A DNA stretch of 20,793 nt from Acidobacteriota bacterium (GTDB lineage: Bacteria; Acidobacteriota; Terriglobia; Terriglobales; Acidobacteriaceae), in assembly GCA_021805955.1 (NCBI GenBank), contig JAJZDO010000210.1, positions 1 through 20,793 of the forward strand, given 5' to 3'. The notes under the pieces were generated by a model that was given only the letters and a program-made list of their open reading frames with translations, was not told the origin of the DNA and searched no databases. This document shows, in pieces, positions 8,173-16,634 of this stretch. Made by a program: the position numbers and the translations under genes. Each line of letters opens with the position of its first letter. Positions within the stretch are counted from its first letter, which is position 1.

Positions 8173-9378
8173 ATGGCGCTAACCGATACAGGGGTTCGCA
8201 AGGCCAAAGAAAAAGACACAGCATACCGTCTGAGCGACGGCGGCGGTCTGTATCTCTGGATCACGCCAGCAGGGGGCAAGCTCTGGCGCTGGAAATACCG
8301 GCATGAAGGCAAAGAAAAACTCATGTCCTTTGGCAAGTATCCAGATGTGCCCTTGTCGCTGGCCAGAGAGCGCCACGCTGAGGCTCGTAAACTGCTGGCT
8401 TCCGGCGTAGACCCAATGGTGCAGCGCAAGGCCGAGAAGTCGGCAGCGGAAAATTCCTTTCAAAGCGTCTCTTTACGCTGGCTGGAACATTGGAGGCACG
8501 GAAAGAGTCCCCGCCATGCGGACTACGTGAAGCGGCGCATGGAAGCCGATATCCTGCCCAACCTTGGTGCGCGGCCCATTGCAGAGATTGAAGCGCCGGA
8601 ACTGGTGGCGATGACCAAGGCCATTGAAAAGCGCGGTGCGCGGGACATCGCCAAGCGTGCTCTGGAGACCGCTGGGCAGGTGTTTCGCTATGCCATTGCC
8701 CACGGCTACACCAAGCGTAATCCGGCCAGCGAAATCCGCCCCAGCGACATTTTGCAGTCCACGCGCAAGGTCAACTATGTCCGCATCGATGCCAAGGAAC
8801 TGCCCAGCCTGCTGCGCTCTATCGAGGTCTATCGCGGCACGCACGTTACGCGGCTGGCCTTGAAGCTGATGGCCTTCACGTTTGTCCGTACCAGTGAATT
8901 GATCGGGGCAAGGTGGGCCGAGTTCGATATCGAGGCAGCCCGCTGGAACATTCCCGCCGAACGCATGAAGATGCGTACTCCGCATATTGTGCCGCTGGCA
9001 AAGCAGGCATTGGATGTTCTGGATACCTTGCGGACACTGACGGGGGAAAGCGAATGGCTCTTTCCCGGAGACCGCAACGCCAAGAAGTCCATGAGTAACA
9101 ACACTATTCTGAAAGCACTGGAGCGCATGGGATACAAGGGCCGAATGACGGGACATGGCTTCCGGGGACTCGCTTCCACAGTCCTGCACGAGCAAGGCTA
9201 CGCGCACGAGCACATTGAATTGCAGCTTGCCCACGCGCCGCGCAATGCCGTGAGCGCCGCGTACAACCATGCGCGGTATCTGGAGCCACGCGCCAGAATG
9301 ATGCAGGACTGGGCAGATTTTCTGGAGCAAACCCAGCGCGGCGGCAAGGTGTTGCCGTTCCGTGGCTCTGCGGCATAG
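8173..9378 (+). CDS. P4-type tyrosine integrase
   Basis: This 401-residue protein has the normal length for the family. The start ATG 8173 has a strong ribosome site, GGAGGG, 3 nt upstream. Residues 1-85 are the DUF4102-type N-terminal arm-binding domain (LTDTGVRKAK, YRLSDGGGLYLWITPAGGK, FGKYPDVPLSLAR). A SAM-like core-binding region follows at about 95-195. The catalytic domain has R239 (FVRTSELIGARW), K266, H328-x-x-R331 (HGFRGLAST), H354 (LAHAPRN) and Y364 (AYNHARYL), so the full R-K-H-R-H-Y set is present. It would integrate the island at tRNA-Ser and, with a directionality factor, excise it. The AlpA-type protein at 11001-11243 is a candidate for that factor. The gene converges on the second recombinase, with 10 nt between stop codons. 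It looks intact. Confidence 0.96.
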   Translation: MALTDTGVRKAKEKDTAYRLSDGGGLYLWITPAGGKLWRWKYRHEGKEKLMSFGKYPDVPLSLARERHAEARKLLASGVDPMVQRKAEKSAAENSFQSVSLRWLEHWRHGKSPRHADYVKRRMEADILPNLGARPIAEIEAPELVAMTKAIEKRGARDIAKRALETAGQVFRYAIAHGYTKRNPASEIRPSDILQSTRKVNYVRIDAKELPSLLRSIEVYRGTHVTRLALKLMAFTFVRTSELIGARWAEFDIEAARWNIPAERMKMRTPHIVPLAKQALDVLDTLRTLTGESEWLFPGDRNAKKSMSNNTILKALERMGYKGRMTGHGFRGLASTVLHEQGYAHEHIELQLAHAPRNAVSAAYNHARYLEPRARMMQDWADFLEQTQRGGKVLPFRGSAA

Positions 9379-9388
9379 TGGAAGCAGC

Positions 9389-10504
9389 CTACAGTGTTGC
9401 TGGAGACTTCGCTCCGGCACTCTGAATTTTCTTGAACACTGCATCCGCGATTTCTTCAACATTCGATTGCATGGGCTGCTTGGAGCCTGTCAATCCCCGG
9501 ATGATTTCACCTTGCCGGTCACATGCCACGGAGCCATAGTTCAGAAAAGTCGTCAAAACCTGTTCATGCCCAAGATTCTGGCTCCACGCCTTGAAATCTT
9601 CCGGTGATTGGCAGACTTGCTCGCCCAGCCGGGCCAGCGTCTTCCGCAGGCTGTGCGGATGAAAATACGGAAGGCCCGCACGCTCGAATGCCTCACGAAA
9701 GATCGTCCGAATTGGCGAAGCAGTGCTCCAGTGTTTTCGCTCCAATCCGGCTGCTTCAAACTGGCGCGTGCTCCCTAGCACGATGCGCGTTGCCGGGAAA
9801 AGCGGGTCGTCATTGCACCACAGCTTATCTTCCCGCAGAAACCGTACCCATTCCGTCACAATCTGCCGAACCTCTTCGCCGACCGGGAAGTAATAAGTGG
9901 TAAACGTCTTGCTGAATTTCGTCTTCACCTCGCGTGCATCCTGGTGAATGCAACCTTCTTTCAAGTCCACATGCTTCAGCCTCATCGATGCAATCGCCGA
10001 GTCCCGCGCACCCGTCAATAGAGTGAAGGCCACCAGAGCGCGGTTGCGGCGCTCAATCTCTGTCAGGACTGGCATGGCCTGAATGACATGTTTGATCTGT
10101 TCTAATGTTGGCGATTTTTGTTCCCGGTGCGCTGTAGCAATGCGCGTGTCCTTCTCGGAAAGATTGAAATACTCGGCATCGGAATACTGAATATGCGACT
10201 TATAGCCGGGTTCCCGCGAAAGCCATTGGAAGAATCGTTTCAGTTGCGTCAGCGTGGCGTGCAGCGTTGCCTTGCTCAATTTTTCGCCGGACCGCTGCCC
10301 TGTTTGCTCCGCCAGATGCCTCTTGAACGCAATCGCTTGCTCCGTGTGAAATGCCTTGAAATCCCGGTACCGGGTGTACTCTTCAAACCGGCTCAGCGCC
10401 TTTGCAGCGGCATCCACGGTCGGCTCGCTGTGGCGCTTGGCTGCCTTCAGATAGGCAAAGTATTTGCGCTTGATGCGCTCGTTTTCCGCGTTGTGTTTCG
10501 TCAT
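9389..10504 (-). CDS. Second tyrosine recombinase (XerC/D-like)
   Basis: This 371-residue protein is unrelated in sequence layout to the P4-type integrase beside it. It has an N-terminal SAM-like core-binding domain (about residues 10-105) and a catalytic domain with R167 (LTGARDSAIASM), a Lys near 194-198, H284-x-x-R287 (HPHSLRKTLARLG), H313 (LGHEQVLTT) and Y323 (FLNYGSV). All catalytic positions are present. It starts at ATG 10504, 12 nt after the stop of the HTH zinc-ribbon gene, so the two are probably co-transcribed. It may resolve dimers, invert DNA or help mobilise the element; its sites are not obvious. No truncation is seen. Confidence 0.9.
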   Translation of the reverse strand: MTKHNAENERIKRKYFAYLKAAKRHSEPTVDAAAKALSRFEEYTRYRDFKAFHTEQAIAFKRHLAEQTGQRSGEKLSKATLHATLTQLKRFFQWLSREPGYKSHIQYSDAEYFNLSEKDTRIATAHREQKSPTLEQIKHVIQAMPVLTEIERRNRALVAFTLLTGARDSAIASMRLKHVDLKEGCIHQDAREVKTKFSKTFTTYYFPVGEEVRQIVTEWVRFLREDKLWCNDDPLFPATRIVLGSTRQFEAAGLERKHWSTASPIRTIFREAFERAGLPYFHPHSLRKTLARLGEQVCQSPEDFKAWSQNLGHEQVLTTFLNYGSVACDRQGEIIRGLTGSKQPMQSNVEEIADAVFKKIQSAGAKSPATL

Positions 10505-10516
10505 GGTTGCTTGCCC

Positions 10517-10987
10517 CTATTCCAAGTCAAGGTTTACGGTGGGTTCAACACTCTCGCTTACTTGTCGCTGTGCCTCCGAAAACGTGACGTTCAATTTCCC
10601 CTGAATCTGTGGCAGTTTCACTAAACTGACGCGCCGGTAGATCATCCCTTCGCAGTCCGGGCAGATGCCAATTAGGTTTCCCAAAGAGGCAGTCACCGGC
10701 TGGTACTCCGCCATGTCCCCGGCAGGCGCTTTCGGAGCACGGCAGCGCACACAGTAGATTTCTCCCGACTGACAGGGCCGCTTGTTTTTCGTCCGGCGTG
10801 TCTGAAGAAATGCGACAAGCTCCCGGCCTAAAACCAGCATCGGGCGTTTCCTGTCACAGGTCGGCAATCCAGCCTTCACCCACTCGCGCACGGTATTTTT
10901 GTGAGTGCCGAACAAATTGGCAACTTCTTCCACCGTGTAGCTGCGATGGATTTTTACCAGCCGGTAGTTAGGGCGGCGCTTGCGCAT
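10517..10987 (-). CDS. Helix-turn-helix protein with a four-Cys zinc ribbon
   Basis: This 156-residue protein begins at ATG 10987 (MRKRRPNYRLVKIHRSYTVE). The frame is open further upstream, but that stretch overlaps the AlpA-type gene and is low-complexity Arg/Trp sequence, so it is not used. Residues 16-45 form a MerR/excisionase-like helix-turn-helix (YTVEEVANLFGTHKNTVREW). C79-x2-C82 and C109-x2-C112 form a likely zinc ribbon. It lies between the AlpA-type gene (13 nt upstream) and the tyrosine recombinase (12 nt downstream). This suggests a three-gene recombination module in which it serves as DNA-binding accessory or regulator. I do not recognise a named family for the full length. Confidence 0.8.
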   Translation of the reverse strand: MRKRRPNYRLVKIHRSYTVEEVANLFGTHKNTVREWVKAGLPTCDRKRPMLVLGRELVAFLQTRRTKNKRPCQSGEIYCVRCRAPKAPAGDMAEYQPVTASLGNLIGICPDCEGMIYRRVSLVKLPQIQGKLNVTFSEAQRQVSESVEPTVNLDLE

Positions 10988-11000
10988 GGTGTTGACCGCC

Positions 11001-11243
11001 CTACGCCACAGTCTTGCGGGCCGCTTCCAGTTTCGCCACCAGATCGCGGATTTCCGCATTGGATTTTCCTGCAATCCGGGCAGAGTTCAACGCGGCAACT
11101 TCGCTGGCAGGCCAGCCCACGGCGCGACCGCCCAGGCTTACCGGTTTAGGGAACTCGCCTTGTGCGACGCGCAGGTAGATGGTGCTGCGCGATAGACCCG
11201 TGTTCGTTTTGACGGCGGGTAGCCGCAGTATCGTGTCGGTCAT
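11001..11243 (-). CDS. AlpA-type HTH regulator / excisionase-like protein
   Basis: This 80-residue protein starts at ATG 11243 with GAGG 7 nt upstream; a TTG two codons earlier is less likely. The sequence ILRLPAVKTNTGLSRSTIYL, then GEFPKPVSLGGRAVGWPASE is the AlpA/phage-regulator signature: a winged HTH with a conserved R-A-V-G-W. In P4-like elements AlpA proteins activate integrase expression or act as excisionase. Here the gene is the first of the three-gene module ending in the recombinase. Two TGGGCGAT repeats lie about 50-65 nt upstream and could be its operator. Confidence 0.9.
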   Translation of the reverse strand: MTDTILRLPAVKTNTGLSRSTIYLRVAQGEFPKPVSLGGRAVGWPASEVAALNSARIAGKSNAEIRDLVAKLEAARKTVA

Positions 11244-11291
11244 CTTCAAACCTCGTGGAGCGATATAGGAGTGCTCAAGACAAACCGTAGC

Positions 11292-11308
11292 TGGGCGATT
11301 TGGGCGAT
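11292..11308. repeat. TGGGCGAT direct repeat upstream of the AlpA-type gene
   Basis: TGGGCGAT at 11292-11299 is repeated at 11301-11308, a 9-bp period. It lies in the 237-nt gap upstream of the AlpA-type gene and could be a regulator site. No protein is assigned. Confidence 0.3.
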
Positions 11309-11454
11309 AAAATCACCGGATCAATCCACGCATGGGCGAGGAATTCGCTGAAACATCAACTGGTTGGGGTTGTGAAGACAGACGTTCTGAATAGCGCCGG
11401 TGTCGGTTAATGCGCGGGAATAGCGGAAAACGGCGGGTCAACAGGTGTGCGGGC

Positions 11455-11487
11455 TGGGCGAAAAAATTCCGCCCAAGTTTTTACTTT
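11455..11487. terminator. Hairpin after the 262-aa gene
   Basis: TGGGCG (11455-11460) pairs with CGCCCA (11470-11475) across a 9-nt A-rich loop. On the plus strand AGTTTTT follows, so as a classical terminator it would act on plus-strand transcripts. It lies 5-26 nt after the stop of the minus-strand 262-aa gene, where it may still mark the operon end. The call is weak. Confidence 0.35.
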
Positions 11488-12269
11488 TTCATGTGCTTGC
11501 GAATCGTTTCTGGGCTGCTGTTCTTGGCAATGTCCATCCTTGCAATCTGCCGCGAGCACCAAACATCGGACATTTCCGGGCGTCTCTTCTTCAATGCCCG
11601 GTATTCTTTCTGCCAGCTTTCATACATGGTTTGCGTGTCCAGCTTGCGCGCTTCGCGCCGGGCATTGCTGGGCGTGTAACGACTGTCTGCCGTGGTCGCA
11701 GAATCCACCAGTTGCCGGATCGTGACGCTGTCCATCAAATACGCGCCGTCATGGTAGCGTATGAACTCAGCCAAAGATAACGCATTGTTCCCGACAATCA
11801 AGCTCAACCCGCCATCGGCTTTGAGGCAAAGCATCTGGTGGCGCTTGTCACCGGCAGCGATGCCAATTTCCCATAGTCCAGCGCCGCTTGCACGCCGATT
11901 GTCCGGGCGCAATCCCAAGCTCTGCGCGATAAACCCGCACACGGCATCTATACCGCACCGCCATTGCCTCAGCCGCTCACCAGGCACGGCCACCCGGTTA
12001 ATATCATCCCGCTTGTCACACACAATAAACGATGCCGGGCCGCGTGTCTCGTGATTTCGAGTATGTACGGGCATGAAACATTCCTGCTCACAGCCAGGGC
12101 ACACCACGCTGGCTGCCGGACTCGCCTTTACAAGCAGCTTTTGCGATTTCATGGCATGGACAGCAGCTTCAGGCCAATGGCTCAGTTCCTCTTCGCTCAC
12201 CAGCACGGTAGCCCCGTTGCTAGCTCCCACCCGTGCCAGCAACTCAAGGATTGCATCCATCGGTGTCAT
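11481..12269 (-). CDS. Uncharacterised 262-aa protein with zinc-ribbon-like cysteines
   Basis: I do not recognise a named family. The ATG at 12267-12269 overlaps the TGA of the 409-aa gene (ATGA), implying translational coupling. The N-terminal 50 residues are helical. C57-x2-C60-x3-C64 plus C84 resemble a metal-binding knuckle. Residues about 95-200 look globular (WRCGIDAVCGFIAQSLGLR, IGIAAGDKRHQMLCL, LIVGNNALSLAEFIRY). The end is highly basic, with an HTH-like stretch (EMSDVWCSRQIARMDIAKN) that ends KHMKK. A nucleic-acid-binding or sensor role is plausible but inferred. It is the last gene of the hsd-linked cluster and the natural partner of the 409-aa protein. Confidence 0.8.
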   Translation of the reverse strand: MTPMDAILELLARVGASNGATVLVSEEELSHWPEAAVHAMKSQKLLVKASPAASVVCPGCEQECFMPVHTRNHETRGPASFIVCDKRDDINRVAVPGERLRQWRCGIDAVCGFIAQSLGLRPDNRRASGAGLWEIGIAAGDKRHQMLCLKADGGLSLIVGNNALSLAEFIRYHDGAYLMDSVTIRQLVDSATTADSRYTPSNARREARKLDTQTMYESWQKEYRALKKRRPEMSDVWCSRQIARMDIAKNSSPETIRKHMKK

Positions 12270-13495
12270 GCCTCGGCTGGCTCCGCAGCGTCAGCAGCTT
12301 CTTGCTCCTCATTTGGTTCTTTGGGTTCAATCCCAGAGGCTTCCAGCATCTCGCGCAGCTTCACGTCCAATTCGTCATACTTCAACGAACACGAATTCGG
12401 GTGAGTAATGCGAATTGTTATCGCCTTTGGAGGCTTTTTCGCGTCTACCAACACAGTTGCCACTAGTTCCACCAGTGTGACGCTGTACAAAGGCAGAGAC
12501 AGAGACTTGCTGATCTTATCCAGTAAGTCATAAACCGCTTTTGAGTTATAAGACACACTGGCTTCCAGAGTGATGCGGTCGCCCTTCTTCACTCTGGAGG
12601 AAAGCCTCAACTTTTTTACCGATACGCTCTGAATGCCGCTGCTTGTGTCGAATACAAAACTAAAATCCCTACTCAGCAGTGGAGACAGGTCGTATACCCT
12701 CTCGTCATCCGGGTCTGTGGGTAGTTCATCCAGCTTGAGAATGGCTGAGGCGAACATTGCCTGCAAGGGTTCCATATTTTTACGCGGGCCACGAAAGTTC
12801 AGGTCAAGCGAACCTTCTTGTTGCGAGTAGACATAGATCACCTCAAAGGCAGGATTGTGCGGCCTTCTGGCAAACTCCCCCTGCACCCACTCAATACTCT
12901 CTTGCGAATAATCTTCGGGATAGGCAAAGAAGTAATCCCGCTCGCCACGGCGGAGCAGTTCAACCACGCAATTCTTCCCCCGCCCTTCGGCATGGTGAAA
13001 GTAGTTGCTTATCATCTGGGCCAATTCCGCTCGGCTGGCCATGTCCAGCGCAATCGGCGTGTGCGGCAGGTTCTTCCGCTTGCGCCAATACGACAACGAA
13101 TCGGCGTGATAAAAGAGGGTTGCCCCCTCCCAAAATTCAAAATGGTCAAGGAATGTGACGATTGCCCGTTCAGAGTGGCTAGCCAACGCGGACAACTTCT
13201 CGACAAATTCTGTGAATTTTTGCGGGTCTGCGCGTAATTGCCACTCCGCCTCATCGCGGATTGCGCAAAATCCCTTTTCGCAGCTCATCTCGAAGATCTC
13301 CCGGAACTCTGCTTCCATCCGGTTTCGCTTGTCATCCGGCAAGTCCAGCCATGCCGCGAGCAACTCCTTCGGCTGCGTGTCCTTCATGGCCGCAAAATCA
13401 AGTTCAGAAAGCACACCCTTCGCGGCAAAGTAGCGGTCAAGCAGAGTGTTCGGCATCTGCCGGAAGAAGTCTTTCGTGGAGTAATGACGCGTCAT
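12266..13495 (-). CDS. Uncharacterised 409-aa protein linked to the type I RM operon
   Basis: The start ATG 13495 (MTRHYSTKDFFRQMPNTLL) has a GGGGG ribosome site 4-5 nt upstream. It follows the hsdM stop by 42 nt on the same strand. Residues 1-190 look helical and charged. Residues 200-380 look like alternating strand and helix (AFEVIYVYSQQEGSLDLNF, ITLEASVSYNSKAVYDLLD, AITIRITHPNSCSLKYDELD). The last ~20 residues are an acidic Glu/Ala tail. I see no nuclease, ATPase, protease, TIR or NTase motif, and no membrane segment. From memory, similar N-termini occur in proteobacterial genomic islands as hypothetical proteins, but I cannot check this. Its place after hsdR-S-M and its coupling to the 262-aa gene suggest an accessory defence or control function. 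Confidence 0.8.
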   Translation of the reverse strand: MTRHYSTKDFFRQMPNTLLDRYFAAKGVLSELDFAAMKDTQPKELLAAWLDLPDDKRNRMEAEFREIFEMSCEKGFCAIRDEAEWQLRADPQKFTEFVEKLSALASHSERAIVTFLDHFEFWEGATLFYHADSLSYWRKRKNLPHTPIALDMASRAELAQMISNYFHHAEGRGKNCVVELLRRGERDYFFAYPEDYSQESIEWVQGEFARRPHNPAFEVIYVYSQQEGSLDLNFRGPRKNMEPLQAMFASAILKLDELPTDPDDERVYDLSPLLSRDFSFVFDTSSGIQSVSVKKLRLSSRVKKGDRITLEASVSYNSKAVYDLLDKISKSLSLPLYSVTLVELVATVLVDAKKPPKAITIRITHPNSCSLKYDELDVKLREMLEASGIEPKEPNEEQEAADAAEPAEA

Positions 13496-13537
13496 CTCGC
13501 CCCCTTACACTTCAAAGACCTTCAAAACCTCATCCCT

Positions 13538-15030
13538 TTATACCCTTGTCTTGCTGCTTAGCCGTGCTGCGATTTTGGTGAATTGCTCAAGGGCGGCTTC
13601 AAGATCGTCAATCACTTCTTGCGCCAGCACCTCTGGCGCGGGCAGCGAGTCCGTATCTGTCAGGCTCTTGTCTTTAATCCAGAAGAGGTCAAGGCTTAGC
13701 TTGTCGCGCTTCAGCAGGTCATCATAGTCATAGCAGCGCCAGCGGCCCTCCGGGTTCGCTTCGCTCCATGTCTGCTTGCGCTGGTGCGGCTTTCCTGGCT
13801 TGTAACACACTACAAATTCATCAAAATCCTTGCGCTGGATTGGCGACTGCTTCAAAGTGAAGTGCATGTTCGTTCGCAGATCGTAAACCCAGAGCTTGTC
13901 TGTCCATGCCTCTGCGCGGCCTTCCTTTTTTTCAAAGAAGAGAACATTCGCCTTGACTCCCGGCGAATACCAGATGCCCGTAGGCAGGCGCAGCAGTGTG
14001 TGAACGCAACACTTTTGCAGCAGATTGCGCCTCACCTTTTCCCCAGCGCCACCCTCAAACAACACGTTATCCGGCACAACAACACCAGCGCGGCCATCAA
14101 TCTTCAGCAGCGAATAGATGTGCTGCACAAAATTAAGCTGCTTGTTGCTGGTGGAAGTCCAGAAGCTTCACGGAAGATGATCTGGTCATCTTTCTCCATG
14201 TCGCCTTCTTCGTTCACAAAAAGCAGGCTCTGCTTTTTGCCGAAGGGAGGATTCGCTAGCACCATGCTGTATTCCCGGCTCCACGGTGCTGAAAGGCTAT
14301 CGTGTCCCGGATGAATCACTACCTTGTCACCGCCTATGCCATGCAGGGAGAGATTCATTGCGCACATGCGGCCAACCTTGGGAGATAGCTCCATCCCTTC
14401 CACAAGGTCTTCTTTCAAAGAGCGCTTCTGGTCGCGGTCAAGGATTTTCTCATGGCGGTCAAGAACATACTGATAGGCATTGCACAGGAAGCCGCCTGTT
14501 CCGGCTGCCGGGTCGCAGATGGTGTCTTTGGGGGTTGGCTGCGTCACTTCACACATGGTTTGAATCACAGGGCGCGGGGTGAAGTATTGACCAGCGCCAC
14601 GCGCAGACTCTGCGGCGGAGCGTTGCAGCAATTCTTCGTAGATGGTTCCCTTCACATCCACAGGCAAGCTAAGCCAGTCCACCTTGTCTATCAGGTTGAC
14701 TATGAGCTGCTTCAGGAGCGCGGGACTGTTGATTTCGCAACGGGCACTTTTGAAGATCACTCCCAGCATTCCGGGCTTGAGGGAAAGCTGCTCCAGAATC
14801 TCGCGGTACTTCTCTTCCAGAAATGCGCCTTCCAGCGGAAGCAGAGCCTTCCATCCCAACTTGGCTGGCACTAACGATTTACGGTTGTAGGGCGGCTCTG
14901 CCTGCTGGTCATCCATCTTGAGGAAAAGCAGCAGCGTCAACTGCTCTACATACTCAAAGCAGCTCAGCCCTGCATCTTGCAAGACTCCGGCGTAACTCCA
15001 TGCGCGTTTTCCAATGACCGATGCGTCCAT
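13538..15030 (-). pseudogene. hsdM: hsdM, type I DNA methyltransferase subunit, with a one-base frameshift
   Basis: The reading frame from ATG 15030 gives an HsdM N-terminal helical domain (WSYAGVLQDAGLSCFEYVEQ), AdoMet motif I DPAAGTGGFL (173-182) and motif IV NPPF (260-263), which methylates adenine at N6. After E288 (DDQIIFRE) the frame goes off and stops at about 14104. The expected continuation, F-W-T-S-T-S-N-K-Q-L-N-F-V, then QHIYSLLKIDGRAGVVVPDN to the stop at 13538, is intact in the next frame. The lesion is one base missing between 14165 and 14166, turning GAAGACTTC into GAAGCTTC. Repaired, the protein would have 497 aa, the family norm. TAATG overlap with hsdS shows one operon. A sequencing error cannot be excluded; if the lesion is real, methylation and restriction are lost. 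Confidence 0.9.
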
Positions 15031-16634
15031 TACTTCACTCTCTTCTGCTTCTTTGCTTTTTGTTTTTGCAGGTGGGGCGCTTTCTGCTTTTTGCTCTTCT
15101 CTCGCTCTATTGCAATGCGCTTCAGCAACTCGCTGGCTAGTTCATCGTTTGGGTCTTGTGGTGCAAGCTTTCCAGTAAAAGCATGGTGAAGAACCGACTG
15201 ACGTATAGCTCTGCTTACACTATTTTTCTCAGAAATCTGAACTTCAAGATGGTCTAAAACTGACATCTGATCGTCTAAGCTTTCCATTATTTGCGCCTGC
15301 TCCTCCAACGAACATAGAGGAACAGGAAGGCTTTCAATAACCGACTGATCAATTTTTGGCATACTGCCCGATACACCCTGTGCGCGAGCTTGGAAAAACC
15401 TTCTGCTATCGTTGGCTTGCAAAATCGCTGCAATAAACGAAGTCAATACGAGAGATGACGTTCTTACTCTAATAAGCAGGTCGGGGAAAATTGCGGTGTT
15501 TGGCTCACCTTTGTAATGTCTCGCCGTACCAACAAGCTCCGGCGTGTTTGATCTCTCAATGAAAATATCATCTGGTTGAACCCATAGGTCTGTGACCTTT
15601 GCAGGGTTTGCGCTTGTGAACTTGATGTTTGAGTCTGAAAAATCCCCGTAAGTGACGGCTGAAAGGGTGAAAGTTGGTACTCCATCTCCCGATAACGTGG
15701 CCTTGGATGAATGACCGTTCCTTAACTGCTCTCGCAACAGTGCGTCAAGACTTACCCAGCACCAGTCTTTAGGAAGTTTTGGAAGGTTGGTTTTATCTGG
15801 GGTGATGGGTTCTTTGTATTTTGCTTTCCAGTTGGCGGGTGGAGTCTTGCTAGCATCAGCGAACTTGCGGAGTTGCTCTTGCTCCCAGCGCTGGCGGCGC
15901 TCTTTGAGGATGCGCTTGAGCAATTCCGTAGCGGGTTCTGCATCGGGGTGCTGCTTGCGCCACTCTGCCGTTAGATCACCCTGCACTGCCGCCTTGAGCA
16001 CAGAGGCGCGATAAAGCGCCAGCTTTGCCTTCGCGCTATGCAATGCATCCCCGCCCGCATCCAAGTCAGAGAGCAACTCATCGAGAGTATCTGCGATACG
16101 TTGCTGCTCATTGCGCGGTGCGATTGGAATGCGTAGCGGACGAAATCGCTCATGCGTGAGATTCAATCCACTATCACTGCCGCCAGTTTTCATAGCATCA
16201 ATGGCCATCTGCGCTGCTGTTGTCTGCAAATAAGCCTCTACATAACGGGCATCAATCTCTTTTTCAGGAACTCGAAACCTGTACATCTTTCCCGAAATCA
16301 TTAACCTTTTCCGAGTATTGCGTACAAGGCAAGCTATGCCGCACCGTGACCTTGGCCCCGCGCAGGTCAGTAATATATCTCCAGCTTTTACCTCAATGAC
16401 AGGACGTGGCGCGAGATGAGCCGGAAGCTGCTTGTTGTGCTCTGGACAGAAGCGACCTGCTTGAATTGCAGTAGTTCTAAGCGCTCCCCATACTTTCTCG
16501 TCTTGTGATGGAAACGACTCGCACTGCGGACTCCAGCCTTGATGCAGGGTGCGGCCATCCTCCAGCGTTTCAAAAATATCTTCAATCGTTGCTTCTGCCC
16601 AACCGCTCGGCAGTTTGTCTTGAACCTTACTCAC
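15030..16634 (-). CDS. hsdS: hsdS, type I restriction-modification specificity subunit
   Basis: This 534-residue protein starts at GTG 16634, overlapping the hsdR stop as GTGA. It shows the HsdS layout of two target-recognition domains, residues about 10-190 (LPSGWAEATIEDIFETLEDG, RPLRIPIAPRNEQQRIADTL) and about 290-460 (LPKDWCWVSLDALLREQL, ESLPVPLCSLEEQAQIMESL). Each is followed by a helical spacer (LDAGGDALHSAKAKLALYRA; VLDHLEVQISEKNSVSRAIR) that sets the gap between half-sites and docks HsdM. The repeated A-V-x-G-x-L-T and A-F-T-G-K-L after each spacer are typical. The C-terminus is a lysine-rich tail (SKKQKAPHLQKQKAKKQKR) about 20 residues longer than needed. The target sequence cannot be read from the protein. 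The gene is intact. Confidence 0.95.
   Translation of the reverse strand: MSKVQDKLPSGWAEATIEDIFETLEDGRTLHQGWSPQCESFPSQDEKVWGALRTTAIQAGRFCPEHNKQLPAHLAPRPVIEVKAGDILLTCAGPRSRCGIACLVRNTRKRLMISGKMYRFRVPEKEIDARYVEAYLQTTAAQMAIDAMKTGGSDSGLNLTHERFRPLRIPIAPRNEQQRIADTLDELLSDLDAGGDALHSAKAKLALYRASVLKAAVQGDLTAEWRKQHPDAEPATELLKRILKERRQRWEQEQLRKFADASKTPPANWKAKYKEPITPDKTNLPKLPKDWCWVSLDALLREQLRNGHSSKATLSGDGVPTFTLSAVTYGDFSDSNIKFTSANPAKVTDLWVQPDDIFIERSNTPELVGTARHYKGEPNTAIFPDLLIRVRTSSLVLTSFIAAILQANDSRRFFQARAQGVSGSMPKIDQSVIESLPVPLCSLEEQAQIMESLDDQMSVLDHLEVQISEKNSVSRAIRQSVLHHAFTGKLAPQDPNDELASELLKRIAIEREKSKKQKAPHLQKQKAKKQKRVK

Noticed and set aside
8473..9462. Minus-strand open frame of 329 codons
   Set aside because: It is antisense to the P4-type integrase, whose full catalytic set is present. 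The Cys/His/Gln-rich composition is typical of a shadow frame.
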